Below, in pieces: positions 8,515 to 18,217 of a DNA stretch of 64,000 nucleotides; within the stretch, counting starts at the first letter, position 1, and the number at the start of each line of letters is the position of its first letter. The stretch lies in the NCBI GenBank assembly GCA_002392655.1, contig DGHK01000024.1, forward strand, positions 15,880 through 79,879, written 5' to 3'. Below the pieces are notes generated by a model, which saw only the letters and a program-made list of their open reading frames with translations, was not told where the DNA came from and searched no databases. This DNA comes from Lachnospiraceae bacterium UBA3850 (GTDB lineage: Bacteria > Bacillota > Clostridia > Lachnospirales > Lachnospiraceae). Position numbers and translations under genes: made by a program.

Positions 8515-9876
8515 TTACGCTTTAAGTGACTTGATTATAGTCATAAACTTTGGTGTACTTGAGTCACTGAGAACAAGTGTCCTGTATGTCTTTGCGCAAA
8601 GCATAGTAACGACAACAAGCACTGCGAGCTGTATAGCCAGAGAAAGTCCTACCTCCGGCATCCCTATTCTTCCTGTTGCATACATAACCGGCATGGAGTA
8701 ATAAGAAAATGGAGGAATGTATGTAAGCACCATATTCCATACATCCTTATCTACTGTTCCAAGCATAAATGATGCGAAGTATCCTACCATTGCGATCATC
8801 ATTACGGAACCGGTTGCATTCTGAGTATCCTCAGGCTTTGAACATGCACTACCGAATATACCTGCCAAAACGGAAAATGATAATACGCCGAAAACTATAG
8901 TCACAACAACAATGATTGTTGTTACAATTCCGGAATCACTGAAAAGCGACATGTTGATTACGCCACCATTATTTATCTTGCTTAAATCGATATTAAATAC
9001 ATTTTCCATGATCAGATTGGAAGCCTTAGTAGCTAAAAGTCCACCAACAAGGATCATAAATACATAAGTAAGCATACCAAAGATTTTTCCCATAAGAAGG
9101 GCCATAGGTCTTACACTTACGAGTATATTTTCAGCAAGCTTTGACTGCTTCTCCTCTGTAACAGAGGTAATTACATATGAGTTTGAAAGTGTTATTACTA
9201 AAAAGATGAGTATAGAGAAACCGGTCATATAGGTTGCATATGAGGCACCTGTCATAGTTTTTTCAAGCTCATCCTTGTATTCACTCTGTAAAACTACGCC
9301 TTCATCATCTACTCCCTGTGAAAGCTTCATCATATCAGCCTCACTGATACCGGTATCCTTCATCCTTGCATCAACAAACTGACTGTTTACAAGATCGGTT
9401 ATATCATTTATCTCGTTTGTTTTAACCTCTGAAGCATTACCGATTATTCCGCTTACCTTGTAGCCTGATTCACCCAGCTTGATCACAACAAGAGAATCCT
9501 TCTTACCAAGAGAATTGATCAGTTCATCCTCAGACTTTTCGCCGGCCTGGTAAAATGTGATCATTTCCTTTTTAAGACCACCCTCTTTATCTGAGAAGTT
9601 ATCTTCAGCGATCTGATCAAACTTTATATCTGTCTCATTTAAGATCATAATCTTCTCAGAAGTAAGATCATTCAGGATATCGCCTTCCTTCATACTCTTC
9701 TCCTGAGTATTTGTCAGTAAATAGTTTATAGGTCCCATAGCACCCATAAAAATAATCATCATTATGAGTGATAATAGGTATGTTTTATTTTTCAGAGTCT
9801 GAAGGACGGTAAACCTGTAAACCTTACCGATTCCCTTCATACTGTATATATTTTCATGTTTATTCATTTTTATCAT
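8515..9876 (-). CDS. ABC-2 type exporter permease (NatB/YhaP-like)
   Basis: 453 residues with the same architecture as its neighbour: one N-terminal helix (about 34-54), an extracytoplasmic domain of about 160 residues, then a cluster of helices from about 215. The VTEEKQSKLAENILVSVRP segment is the typical NatB-family coupling region. The pair of paralogous permeases suggests a heterodimeric exporter. It lies 24 bp after the ATPase gene. The encoded start at 9876 (MIKMNKHENIYS) could instead be the in-frame Met four codons in. Confidence 0.88.
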   Translation of the reverse strand: MIKMNKHENIYSMKGIGKVYRFTVLQTLKNKTYLLSLIMMIIFMGAMGPINYLLTNTQEKSMKEGDILNDLTSEKIMILNETDIKFDQIAEDNFSDKEGGLKKEMITFYQAGEKSEDELINSLGKKDSLVVIKLGESGYKVSGIIGNASEVKTNEINDITDLVNSQFVDARMKDTGISEADMMKLSQGVDDEGVVLQSEYKDELEKTMTGASYATYMTGFSILIFLVITLSNSYVITSVTEEKQSKLAENILVSVRPMALLMGKIFGMLTYVFMILVGGLLATKASNLIMENVFNIDLSKINNGGVINMSLFSDSGIVTTIIVVVTIVFGVLSFSVLAGIFGSACSKPEDTQNATGSVMMIAMVGYFASFMLGTVDKDVWNMVLTYIPPFSYYSMPVMYATGRIGMPEVGLSLAIQLAVLVVVTMLCAKTYRTLVLSDSSTPKFMTIIKSLKA

Positions 9877-9900
9877 TCCTTCCTGTAAGATATAAGACTT

Positions 9901-10899
9901 TTACTCTTCTTCCTCGTCTATTTCTCCACCAACTGCCTTTACGAATATCTCGTGAAGTGAAAGCTCGCTAAGGTCAAATCTTACTATAGGAATTCCTGCA
10001 CTTATCAGGTTTGCGAGTAGCTTGTTTGCCTGCTCATCACCTGTAACCTTGATGCTATACTCAAACTCTTTCTCTGTAACTATTTCAGCACCGACTTCTT
10101 TTATGTATGAAGATATATCCTGCTCTACCTTAAGACTTAAGTTTACTCTTCCGGTCTCTTTCTTTATCTCATTAAGATTTCCGGATACAACTGCATTTGA
10201 TCTGTGAAGGATAGTTATATCTGTACAGAACTCTTCAACAACCTCCATCTGGTGACTTGACATGATGATATACTTTCCGGCAGCTATCTGCTCTCTGACA
10301 ACCTCTTTAAGTATGTCAGCATTTACCGGATCAAGTCCTGAGAATGGTTCATCGAGGACAATCAGCTCAGGATCGGAAATCAGAGCTATAAGGAACTGTA
10401 TCTTCTGCTGATTACCCTTTGACAGCTGATCAGGGCTCTGAAGCTTTGCCTTTTTCTTCTTGCCCTTCTTTGCAGCACTTACCTTCTCGCCTTTTTGCTT
10501 AGCGATTATTTCAGCAGCCTTTTCAGGATAGAGATACTCTTCAACCTTAAGTCTCTCTGACCAGTACTTGATTCTCTCATCTATAGTTTTTCTATCTACG
10601 CCTCTCAGCTCTCCGAAGTATCTTATCTGATCGATAAGTGTGTACTTTGGATAAAGACCTCTCTCCTCTGCCAGATATCCGATATTGCAGTTATCAAATG
10701 TAAGTGGCTTACCATTCCATGTAACCTCACCGCCATCTCTATCCAGCATACCGAGTATCATTCTTATGGTTGTAGTTTTACCTGCTCCGTTAGAACCAAG
10801 CAGTGCATACACGCCGGGCTTGTTCATCTCAAAGCTGATATGATCAACTACGACCTTTTCTCCATATTTTTTGTAAAGATCTTTAACAACCAGTGACAT
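9901..10899 (-). CDS. ABC exporter ATP-binding protein (NatA-like)
   Basis: 332 residues from the ATG at 10899. That start is preferred because AAGGAGG lies 8 nt upstream; an in-frame ATG at 10947 sits at the predicted transcription start and cannot have a ribosome site. Walker A is GSNGAGKTT, the signature is the degenerate LSKGNQQK and Walker B is LIVLDEP. The LSKGNQQK form and the C-terminal extension (DUF4162-like, about 230-332) are typical of NatA/YhaQ-type ATPases. A Lys-rich insert (about residues 150-180) lies just before the signature motif. It would drive the two NatB-like permeases downstream. Confidence 0.92.
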   Translation of the reverse strand: MSLVVKDLYKKYGEKVVVDHISFEMNKPGVYALLGSNGAGKTTTIRMILGMLDRDGGEVTWNGKPLTFDNCNIGYLAEERGLYPKYTLIDQIRYFGELRGVDRKTIDERIKYWSERLKVEEYLYPEKAAEIIAKQKGEKVSAAKKGKKKKAKLQSPDQLSKGNQQKIQFLIALISDPELIVLDEPFSGLDPVNADILKEVVREQIAAGKYIIMSSHQMEVVEEFCTDITILHRSNAVVSGNLNEIKKETGRVNLSLKVEQDISSYIKEVGAEIVTEKEFEYSIKVTGDEQANKLLANLISAGIPIVRFDLSELSLHEIFVKAVGGEIDEEEE

Positions 10900-10954
10900 T
10901 TCCTTGTCCTCCTTAAATATACTTAAAAACCTAAAGTGTTTTCTCACGAATCAT

Positions 10955-10983
10955 ATAATAATACTCTTGCGACATAATGTCAA
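10955..10983 (-). promoter_or_regulatory. Sigma-A-type promoter for the NatA/NatB-like operon
   Basis: TTGACA (10983-10978), a 17-bp spacer and TATTAT (10960-10955) on the minus strand. Transcription would start near 10948 with a leader of about 49 nt. This supports the 10899 start of the ATPase. Confidence 0.65.
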
Positions 10984-11037
10984 GTATATATTACAAAATG
11001 TAATTAATAAGTTTACTCTTCCGTTTAGCCTGCAATA

Positions 11038-11069
11038 CAAAAGGAGACGAAACAATCCGTCCCCTTTTG
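11038..11069. repeat. Hairpin with GGGGACG core between the carboxypeptidase and exporter genes
   Basis: CAAAAGGAGACG (11038-11049) pairs with CGTCCCCTTTTG (11058-11069) with one mismatch. It lies just after the carboxypeptidase stop and may end that transcript, though the T-run is short. The core resembles the longer GGGGACGG hairpin at 25645-25710. Confidence 0.5.
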
Positions 11070-11089
11070 ACTTGACTCGCTATTTTTGT

Positions 11090-12457
11090 TTAAGGTATTA
11101 ACGATCTATAAACTCCGACATGATCATATATGGTTCGCCATGAACTGAAGGAATTTCCTGTACAACATACATAATGCTTTCCGTTATCCGCTTCGTAATA
11201 GCTTACTGCACAGCAGCCCGCTTCATCTACGAAGCCTGTTTTTGCTGCGACAACAGTTCCATGCATTGGCTTATCCTCTATCTTACGAAGGAACCAGTTT
11301 GATAGCTCTATTGAAACAGCTTCCTCCTCTGTCGAAGGCTCCGTTCCTTCTGTCCCTTCTGCTCCTTCTGAGGTCTCAGTAGTTCCGTTTACCTCTGACG
11401 GATAGTACGAATAGTCTGTTGTATAGGTTCTGAGCGAAAGAACATCTCTCAGGAGATCATCCTGAACAGCTACACCGAGAATTATCGCCATATCCTTCAT
11501 CGTGCAGTGAAGGTTCTCATCATACATACCGACAACATTGGTAAAATGTGCTGTCTCGGAAAGTCCCAGTTGCTCAACCTTCTTATTCATAGCATTTACG
11601 AAGGTCTCCTGGTCTCCACAGCAATACTCTGCAAGCCCCATAGCAGCATCAGCACCCGATGGAAGAATCGTACCATAAAGAAGATCCCTTACAGTCACTT
11701 CGGCATTTGGCAGAAACCCAACAGAACTGCAGTTATTTTTCCGACAGTATTCTGTTATCTCCGGGCTGATTATAAATGTATCATCAAGCTTTGATTCGTC
11801 TATAAAATCTCTTGCGGTAAGCACCGTAAGAACCTTCGTCATAGATGCAGGGCTTACCACCTTCTCACACTCACGCTCTGCGACAATTGTATCCTCATCA
11901 AGATCCACAAGAATCATATAGGTACTGGTAAGCTGCTGAGTCTTTGTAGGATTACCGGGCTCTGTTATGTTGATTGACCCCTCTACATTATCAAGCTGGA
12001 GCGTAACTGTATCCCATGCACTGCCGCCTCCTTCATCCTCAGATGATGTATCATGTCCTGCGCTGTCAGCTATAACCTGATCAAAAGCCTCCAGATCAGC
12101 CTTCGGAAGATGTATAGTGCTGTCCGTTGCAACAGGATTATATATCGTCTTACCTGCCATCCAACTGTCTTCATCTACAGGTACGGCATCGCCATTAGGT
12201 TCTATCTCTGATTCATCCACCTCAGCATGACCGCTTGTAGCAGTGTCCTCAGTCGTCTCTGCCAAAGTAGTTTGCTCTTCTGTAGTCTTCTTATCTCTCT
12301 CCTTCTTATCAAACATAATCTTCACGAATATGATTCCGAGAATAGTAAGCAAGATCAAGGATATAAAAACAGAAAGAATTCTTAAAATAAAAACCTTTCG
12401 TTTTCTTTTTAATCTATTTATTTCCTTCTGTCTCATTCTATTGTAATCGTCACTCAT
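11090..12457 (-). CDS. Serine-type D-Ala-D-Ala carboxypeptidase (peptidase S11, DacF-like)
   Basis: 455 residues: basic N-terminus, membrane anchor (about 24-46), an acidic low-complexity linker (about 50-150), then the S11 peptidase domain. The nucleophile motif is SMTK (Ser205-Lys208) and the third motif is KTG (406-408). The second motif, normally S-x-N, reads SGA (267-269), so the usual Asn is absent. A second low-complexity Gly/Thr/Glu insert lies at about 356-380. These enzymes trim the terminal D-Ala of peptidoglycan peptides outside the membrane. The gene lies 12 bp after a PP2C phosphatase gene and is probably cotranscribed with it. The family is clear; activity is less certain because of the SGA motif. 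Confidence 0.87.
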   Translation of the reverse strand: MSDDYNRMRQKEINRLKRKRKVFILRILSVFISLILLTILGIIFVKIMFDKKERDKKTTEEQTTLAETTEDTATSGHAEVDESEIEPNGDAVPVDEDSWMAGKTIYNPVATDSTIHLPKADLEAFDQVIADSAGHDTSSEDEGGGSAWDTVTLQLDNVEGSINITEPGNPTKTQQLTSTYMILVDLDEDTIVAERECEKVVSPASMTKVLTVLTARDFIDESKLDDTFIISPEITEYCRKNNCSSVGFLPNAEVTVRDLLYGTILPSGADAAMGLAEYCCGDQETFVNAMNKKVEQLGLSETAHFTNVVGMYDENLHCTMKDMAIILGVAVQDDLLRDVLSLRTYTTDYSYYPSEVNGTTETSEGAEGTEGTEPSTEEEAVSIELSNWFLRKIEDKPMHGTVVAAKTGFVDEAGCCAVSYYEADNGKHYVCCTGNSFSSWRTIYDHVGVYRSLIP

Positions 12458-12469
12458 TATAGCTCCTCT

Positions 12470-14194
12470 TTATCCTAAATATTTAACACAGAGCATTGTT
12501 GTGTCATCAAACTGCTCGGCATCAAGAACAAACCTATCCATATCCTCTGTAACACCATTTATTATGTCCTCAGGACCTGCCTCTTTATTTTTTTCTATCA
12601 CATGGTTGAGTGCCAGAAGCAGTCTGTCGCAGCCATAGAATTCCTCCGATGAATTCTGTGCTTCTGCAACTCCATCTGTGTAAACAAATATGATATCACC
12701 CGGCTTAAGCTGAAGCGTTTCCTCAGGATATTTAGTTCCGAGATATCCACCTACAACTAGTCCATGTCTATCCTTGAAAAGCACAAACTGATCACCGTGA
12801 TAAATAGCAGGATACTCATGACCTCCGTTGGAAGTTGTAAGTAAACCGGTTTTCAGATTCAGTATTCCAATCCATACAGTGACAAACATGTTGGAAAGGT
12901 CTCTATTTTTGATGATATCATTAAGTTTGGAAAGTATATCACTACATCCGGATCCTGTAAGTGATAAGCTTCGTATAGCTGTCGTTACTGACATCATAAC
13001 AAGTGAAGCCGGCACACCTTTACCTGATACATCGGCTATGCACATACCCACGTGATCATCATCAATCATAAAGATATCATATAGGTCGCCTCCGACCTCC
13101 TTTGCCGGAGTCATGGATGCCCATACTTCGATCTTATCGTTTATATTAAAGTCCTTAATAAGAGTACTGTCCTGAATCTGTGATGCAAAATTAAGCTCCG
13201 ACTGTACTCTCTGTTTTTCACTTGCCAGCTTGATGTTCTCATTCATATAATCATCAATCTCAACTGCAAGCTGTGAGATATCATTTGCCAGAACTCCGAT
13301 TTCGTTATCAGACTTTATCTCGGTCATTTTTTGGACCACTTCATCACTGTCTTTGTTTTCCATATAGTCACGAAGTCCGCTCTTTACTTCAGTAAGAGGC
13401 GAAATGACTTTCTTTCTGAGGAAAAACAGTATTACAAAGCACTGGAAAAGAAGACTCGTTACGATAAGTACCGCAACCAGAATAAGAGTATTGTTAAATA
13501 TACGACTTCTCATATAACTCCAGTCATAGGAGAGACAAAGTACCCAATCATGTTCTTCATCAAGTGCTACATATCCGACATAGTAATTCACATTGTTTGT
13601 AGGATTTTTCCAGTTTTCGAAAGCAGTATCATCACCCTTTAGTATTTTTCTGGCAGCAGGATGGTCATCTATATCATAATCCCACTTACGTCCAAGTGAA
13701 TATTCATCCAGTTTATTACCTTCAACATTATAAAAAACAAATCCCCTGTTTTTATCACTGATATCCATGATGAATGCATGCGAGTAATCAAAAGCATTAT
13801 CCTGTATCTCGCTCTCAAAAACTTCAGAATAATAATAATACAAAAAAGAGCATACATATATCCTTTCTTCTTCAGAAAGATTTTCATAATCTAAGAAATC
13901 AGTACTGTCAAACTCATCCTTGTTACTTCTATCGACATTTTTTATCTCATCTATATGACTCTCTATAAATGAAAATTCATCCTTCCATAATTGAATATCA
14001 ATTGCGTGACTGGCAGCATTGAGATCAGCACTTATTGATTTTTGCTTTTCCTTCAAATAGGTATGGGTATTGGTCAGCATAAAAATAGATGAAATAAAAA
14101 TAATGCCCAAAAAGAAAACAAATGTAATAAGCATTCCGACCTGTACCAGTATTTTTTTGTTTTTTCTACTGCTATTATCAAAAGAATCGCTCAT
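12470..14194 (-). CDS. Membrane-bound sensor PP2C (SpoIIE/RsbU-type) phosphatase
   Basis: 574 residues. A membrane helix (about 15-40), an extracytoplasmic sensor region of about 185 residues, a second helix (about 238-262), a HAMP-like linker (about 263-330) and a PP2C domain (about 360-574). The phosphatase metal-binding motifs are intact (VGGDLYD, ADVSGKG, DGVAEAQ, FDDTTM). Relatives dephosphorylate anti-anti-sigma proteins in partner-switching pathways. No STAS or anti-sigma gene is adjacent, so the target is unknown. The neighbour in the same operon is a cell-wall carboxypeptidase, hinting at an envelope signal. Confidence 0.9.
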   Translation of the reverse strand: MSDSFDNSSRKNKKILVQVGMLITFVFFLGIIFISSIFMLTNTHTYLKEKQKSISADLNAASHAIDIQLWKDEFSFIESHIDEIKNVDRSNKDEFDSTDFLDYENLSEEERIYVCSFLYYYYSEVFESEIQDNAFDYSHAFIMDISDKNRGFVFYNVEGNKLDEYSLGRKWDYDIDDHPAARKILKGDDTAFENWKNPTNNVNYYVGYVALDEEHDWVLCLSYDWSYMRSRIFNNTLILVAVLIVTSLLFQCFVILFFLRKKVISPLTEVKSGLRDYMENKDSDEVVQKMTEIKSDNEIGVLANDISQLAVEIDDYMNENIKLASEKQRVQSELNFASQIQDSTLIKDFNINDKIEVWASMTPAKEVGGDLYDIFMIDDDHVGMCIADVSGKGVPASLVMMSVTTAIRSLSLTGSGCSDILSKLNDIIKNRDLSNMFVTVWIGILNLKTGLLTTSNGGHEYPAIYHGDQFVLFKDRHGLVVGGYLGTKYPEETLQLKPGDIIFVYTDGVAEAQNSSEEFYGCDRLLLALNHVIEKNKEAGPEDIINGVTEDMDRFVLDAEQFDDTTMLCVKYLG

Positions 14195-14271
14195 AACTGA
14201 TTACTCTTATTTCTATGAAAAAACCATATTTCACAACTTACTTATAATAACATAAAATGATACACAATAAA

Positions 14272-14306
14272 AGAAGCAGTGCTTATGCTTCTTTAAGCAC
14301 TGCTTC
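14272..14306 (-). terminator. Intrinsic terminator of the mcc-met operon, overlapping the dehydrogenase stop
   Basis: A perfect 13-bp stem, GAAGCAGTGCTTA (14273-14285) against TAAGCACTGCTTC (14294-14306), followed on the minus strand by TTTTATT. The 3' part of the last gene and its stop codon lie inside the hairpin. Confidence 0.88.
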
Positions 14307-15476
14307 AAATCCACTTGCATCTAGTGGTACATAGTGACCTACCGGCCCATTTCTTGTAGCTCTTTTTGCCATTCTTGCAAATCTGCTGTCGTTAATCTTT
14401 AACTCTTCAAGCGAAGTAGCGAGACTCAGTTCTTTGAAGAACTCACGAAGCTTATCCGAAAGAATGAGAGCTCTTTCTTCTTCTGAGTAATCGTATGCGT
14501 CGGCACCGAACACTCTTGATGCGAGAAGTGCAGGTCTCCAAGGCTTTACACCGGCTATATATTTGGTCCATGCCACAAGAACTACTGCCATTCCCTCACC
14601 ATGCGTTATTCCATACTCGGCAGAGAGCTCATGCTCTATTCTGTGAGAGCCCCAATCAGCAGATCTTCCTGCATCAAGGAAATTGTTGTGTGCTACGCTT
14701 GCGAGCCACTGTACCTCAGCCTTTGCATTCAGATAATCCTCTGATTTAATAAGCTCTTCTCTACTTAGTGAATGCTGCAGATTCACTATCCTTCTGCCGT
14801 TTAAAAGGAGGGCTTTTACTGCCCCCTCGATCAGATAGTCTGTAGTGTCTGAATTCCTCTCATCTGAGAAATATCTCTCAAGCAGATGTGCAAGCACATC
14901 CGCAATTCCTACATTTGTCTGATACTCAGGGAGCCCCAGGGTATACTCAGGATTTAAAATGGCAAACCTGGGTATGATCCTGTCATCCTCAAATCCAAGC
15001 TTCCATTCACCGCTTGAAAGGATGGCTGCGTTTGATGTTTCGGATCCACTTGAGGCTGTTGTGGAGATTACTCCGATAGGAAGAACCTTTTCCGGAACTG
15101 TACCCTTTTCGAAGAAATCCCACACATCGCCTATATAAGGGATACCTATGGCGACCGCCTTTGCGGTATCTATGGCGCTACCGCCTCCGACCGCCAAGAT
15201 AAAATCTACCTTTGCCTCTTTACCTCTCTCAACCAATTCTCTGGCAAGCTCAATGGTAGGATTCGGAACAACATCACCACTCTCAATGATGTTAATCCCA
15301 AGCTCCTCGGAGGCCTTATGTACTACCTCGTATATGCCCAGATCCTTAATGAAGTCACCGCTGTATACCAGGAGCAGGGACGTCACTCCCTCAGCCTCAA
15401 GAAGATTTTTAAGTTTATTTTGACTTCCGACTCCGAAGATGATCTTCGCCGGATTATAATACTCAAAGCTTTTCAT
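14283..15476 (-). CDS. Iron-containing alcohol dehydrogenase (butanol dehydrogenase-like, group III)
   Basis: 397 residues, the normal length for the family. The NAD(P)-binding GGGSAIDTAKA is at 97-107. Metal ligands are visible as Asp193 and His197 (GIADVLAH), and the SHRIEHEL (277-284) and THGEG (291-295) blocks supply the remaining His residues. Similarity is highest to NADPH-dependent butanol dehydrogenases of Clostridia. The gene is last in a run with metQIN and the mcc genes, 23 bp after metQ, and its stop codon lies inside the operon terminator. Why an alcohol dehydrogenase belongs to a sulfur operon is unclear; a sulfur-related aldehyde or ketone substrate is possible but unproven. 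Confidence 0.9.
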   Translation of the reverse strand: MKSFEYYNPAKIIFGVGSQNKLKNLLEAEGVTSLLLVYSGDFIKDLGIYEVVHKASEELGINIIESGDVVPNPTIELARELVERGKEAKVDFILAVGGGSAIDTAKAVAIGIPYIGDVWDFFEKGTVPEKVLPIGVISTTASSGSETSNAAILSSGEWKLGFEDDRIIPRFAILNPEYTLGLPEYQTNVGIADVLAHLLERYFSDERNSDTTDYLIEGAVKALLLNGRRIVNLQHSLSREELIKSEDYLNAKAEVQWLASVAHNNFLDAGRSADWGSHRIEHELSAEYGITHGEGMAVVLVAWTKYIAGVKPWRPALLASRVFGADAYDYSEEERALILSDKLREFFKELSLATSLEELKINDSRFARMAKRATRNGPVGHYVPLDASGFEAVLKEA

Positions 15477-15499
15477 ATTTCCCTCTTATAGTTTTTTTC

Positions 15500-16456
15500 T
15501 TAATATAAAGGAACTACTGCTCCATCATATGTAGCATTGATGTAATCACTGATCTCTTTACCCTGAAGAACTGATACAAGAGCCTTAAGTGCCTCATCAT
15601 TTTCCTTATCCTTTGAGGTTGCTATGATATTTCCATATGTCTTAGCTGCAAGACCGTCGTTTGCTTCTACCGCAAGTGCATCCTTAACACTGAGACCACC
15701 CTCGATTGCATAGTTACCATTTATTACTGCTACGTCTACATCAGGAAGTGCCTGTACAAGCTGCTCAGGTGCAAGCTCCTTGAACTCTATGTTCTTAGGA
15801 TTGTCTGTGATATCAGCTACTGTTGCTTCGATACCTGCATCCTCCTTAAGTGTTATTATTCCTTCCTGCGCAAGAAGAAGAAGTGCTCTTGCTTCATTTG
15901 TAACATTGTTAGGAACTGCTACTACTGCTCCGTCAGGAAGATCCTTCAAATCCTTAACCTTGCCTGCATAAACACCAAATGGCTCATAATGAACTGCTCC
16001 GATTGATACGAGATCTGAACCGTTCTCCTCATTGAACTGTTCAAGATACGGAACATGCTGGAAGTAATTTGCATCAAGACTTCCCTCGATTACTCCGGTG
16101 TTTGGTGCGATAGAATCTTCTATCTGAACTACCTCAAGTGTTATTCCCTGCTCTGCAAGAAGTGGCTTTGCCTGTTCAAGTATCTCTGAGTGAGGTGTGA
16201 TGTTAGCACCAACCTTGATTGTTACAGGATCTCCTGTGTAAACAAACTCTTCTGCATCTCCTGAAGTACTTGCCAGCTTATCAGCCTCAGTTACTTCCTT
16301 GTCCAGCTCTTCGCTGCTTACTTCCTCTGTAGCCTCAGCAACCTTCTCAGCTGTTGTTGTTTCTTTCTTGTTATCTGCATCCCCTGAGGATCCGCATCCT
16401 ACAAGTCCAAGTGCCAGTACAAGTGATACTCCTAAACCATAAATCTTCTTTCTCAT
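15500..16456 (-). CDS. metQ: Methionine ABC transporter substrate-binding lipoprotein
   Basis: 318 residues with a lipoprotein signal (LGLVGC, lipid-modified Cys21), a Glu/Thr-rich linker (about 30-70) and an NlpA/MetQ domain (about 75-318). Typical MetQ blocks are present, including the DANYFQH segment after the linker-proximal strand and PNNVTNEARAL. It captures methionine (and probably D-Met or small peptides) outside the membrane for MetI/MetN, encoded immediately before it. Confidence 0.95.
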   Translation of the reverse strand: MRKKIYGLGVSLVLALGLVGCGSSGDADNKKETTTAEKVAEATEEVSSEELDKEVTEADKLASTSGDAEEFVYTGDPVTIKVGANITPHSEILEQAKPLLAEQGITLEVVQIEDSIAPNTGVIEGSLDANYFQHVPYLEQFNEENGSDLVSIGAVHYEPFGVYAGKVKDLKDLPDGAVVAVPNNVTNEARALLLLAQEGIITLKEDAGIEATVADITDNPKNIEFKELAPEQLVQALPDVDVAVINGNYAIEGGLSVKDALAVEANDGLAAKTYGNIIATSKDKENDEALKALVSVLQGKEISDYINATYDGAVVPLY

Positions 16457-16480
16457 AATTTTTCCCTCTCTTTCATTTTT

Positions 16481-17134
16481 TTATGCTTTTCTAGTTCTTT
16501 TTGACAGTTTTACACCTGCCTCCTGGATGATCATTACCATAAGTATAAGTATGGAAACTGTTATCCAGAGAACTGTTTTATCATATCTGTAATATCCATA
16601 CTGGAGTGCTATTGCACCGAGTCCGCCTCCGCCGATAACTCCCGCCATGGCTGAATAACCAAGCACTGTAGCTATGTTAATTGCAGCCCCTAGAAGCAAT
16701 GATGGAAAGGCTTCCGGTATGATAAAATGTATGATTATAAAAAGTGGGCTTGCTCCCATTGAGTTTGCCGCCTCGATGATTCCCGGAGGAACCTCGTTTA
16801 GTGATGACTCAACCATTCTTGCAACAATTGGTATAGTACCTATTGTAAGCGGAACGATAGAGGCCGTGGTTCCTATGGAAGAACCAACCAGAAATCTCGT
16901 AACTGGTATAAACAAAACCAGCAGTATCAGAAACGGAAGTGATCTGAACAGATTAACTATAAATCCGATGATTGCATTTACCGGACGATTCTCATAAAGT
17001 CTTCCTTTGGAGGTAACATATAGGATAACTCCCAGAGGAAGTCCTAGGATATAAGCAAATAACGATGAGAAAAAGGTCATCTGCAGTGTTTCAAATACGC
17101 CTCGTATTATGGCGTCTCTTATATAATCACTCAT
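16481..17134 (-). CDS. metI: Methionine ABC transporter permease
   Basis: 217 residues with five or six membrane helices and the EAA-type coupling loop (EAANSMGASPLFIIIHFIIP), as in MetI. It forms the membrane dimer of the MetNIQ importer. It is encoded 15 bp downstream of metN and 24 bp upstream of metQ. Confidence 0.96.
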   Translation of the reverse strand: MSDYIRDAIIRGVFETLQMTFFSSLFAYILGLPLGVILYVTSKGRLYENRPVNAIIGFIVNLFRSLPFLILLVLFIPVTRFLVGSSIGTTASIVPLTIGTIPIVARMVESSLNEVPPGIIEAANSMGASPLFIIIHFIIPEAFPSLLLGAAINIATVLGYSAMAGVIGGGGLGAIALQYGYYRYDKTVLWITVSILILMVMIIQEAGVKLSKRTRKA

Positions 17135-17149
17135 AATCTTCCTCCTTCT

Positions 17150-18199
17150 CTATGCTACTTCACTTTTGCTTTCCCACTTTATCTCTGTTACAGTGAGTCC
17201 GCTTTTTCTAAAGTATTTCAGAACTATGTCCTGATCTGACTTTGATTCAGGGAGCTCGACTACCATCTGTCCGTAGCCGATTCCTCCAACGCTCTTTGTA
17301 TTTGCGCTGAGTATATTTACTTTCTTCCCGGTATCCTCAACCAGATTCGAAATGATTGGTCTGTTTGCTTCAAGTCCATCAAATACTATACGAACAAGCT
17401 TTCTGTTACTTCTGGGTACATCGAATTCATTTTCACCCAGATTGTCATCACCTCTGAATACCAGACGCTTTGCCGCTTCAGACTTAGGTGATTCAAATAC
17501 ATCTATGACATCCCCGATCTCTGCGAGGTTACCGTTATCTATGATGGCAACTCTGTCACATATCTTCTCTACTATGGACATCTCGTGTGTTATTATGACC
17601 ACCGTCAGCTTTCTGGTCCTGTTGATATCACGGAGCAGATCAAGTATCTCTCCTGTTATCTTCGGATCAAGCGCGGACGTAGCCTCATCACATAACAGAA
17701 CCTTTGGGTCATTTGTCAGTGCTCTGGCTATAGCAACTCTCTGCCTTTGTCCTCCTGAGAGCTGCGATGGATATGCTTTACGCTTTTCCTCAAGACCAAC
17801 GACCCTCAGCATCTCCAGAGCTTTCTTCTTCCTCTCGGCTCTTCCAACTCCGGCAATTCTGAGCGGCAGCATAACATTTTCCAAAACTGTTTTCTGCATC
17901 AATAGGTTGAAGTCTTGAAATATCATCGATATCTCTTGACGTACATTCCTCAGCTCACCGGCTTTAAGTTTTCCTATATCCTTTCCATAGAAAAGAACTT
18001 CACCTGAATCAATCTCTTCAAGTCTGTTAAGAGTTCTCACCAGTGTTGACTTACCGGCACCACTCATTCCGATGATTCCGAATATCTCTCCCTCATAGAT
18101 ATCCAGGCTTACGTTCTTCAGTGCGGTAAATTCTTTTCCTTCGTTTTTGTAGATCTTCGTAACATCCTTAAGTTCAAAGACCCTTTCTTTATCTGCCAT
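17150..18199 (-). CDS. metN: Methionine ABC transporter ATP-binding protein with NIL domain
   Basis: 349 residues. ABC ATPase part: Walker A GMSGAGKST, signature LSGGQRQR, Walker B VLLCDEATSALD and the switch His (IITHE). The C-terminal part (about 265-349) is a NIL domain, which in MetN binds methionine and inhibits transport when the amino acid is plentiful. Its gene order with metI and metQ is the standard one. Only 18 bp separate it from the preceding gene, so it has no riboswitch of its own. Confidence 0.96.
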   Translation of the reverse strand: MADKERVFELKDVTKIYKNEGKEFTALKNVSLDIYEGEIFGIIGMSGAGKSTLVRTLNRLEEIDSGEVLFYGKDIGKLKAGELRNVRQEISMIFQDFNLLMQKTVLENVMLPLRIAGVGRAERKKKALEMLRVVGLEEKRKAYPSQLSGGQRQRVAIARALTNDPKVLLCDEATSALDPKITGEILDLLRDINRTRKLTVVIITHEMSIVEKICDRVAIIDNGNLAEIGDVIDVFESPKSEAAKRLVFRGDDNLGENEFDVPRSNRKLVRIVFDGLEANRPIISNLVEDTGKKVNILSANTKSVGGIGYGQMVVELPESKSDQDIVLKYFRKSGLTVTEIKWESKSEVA

Positions 18200-18217
18200 A
18201 GATTATCTCCGTTTTAT

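Noticed and set aside
10900..10947. Longer start (MRKHFRFLS...) for the NatA-like ATPase
   Set aside because: It would start at the predicted transcription start without a ribosome site, whereas 10899 has AAGGAGG at 8 nt.
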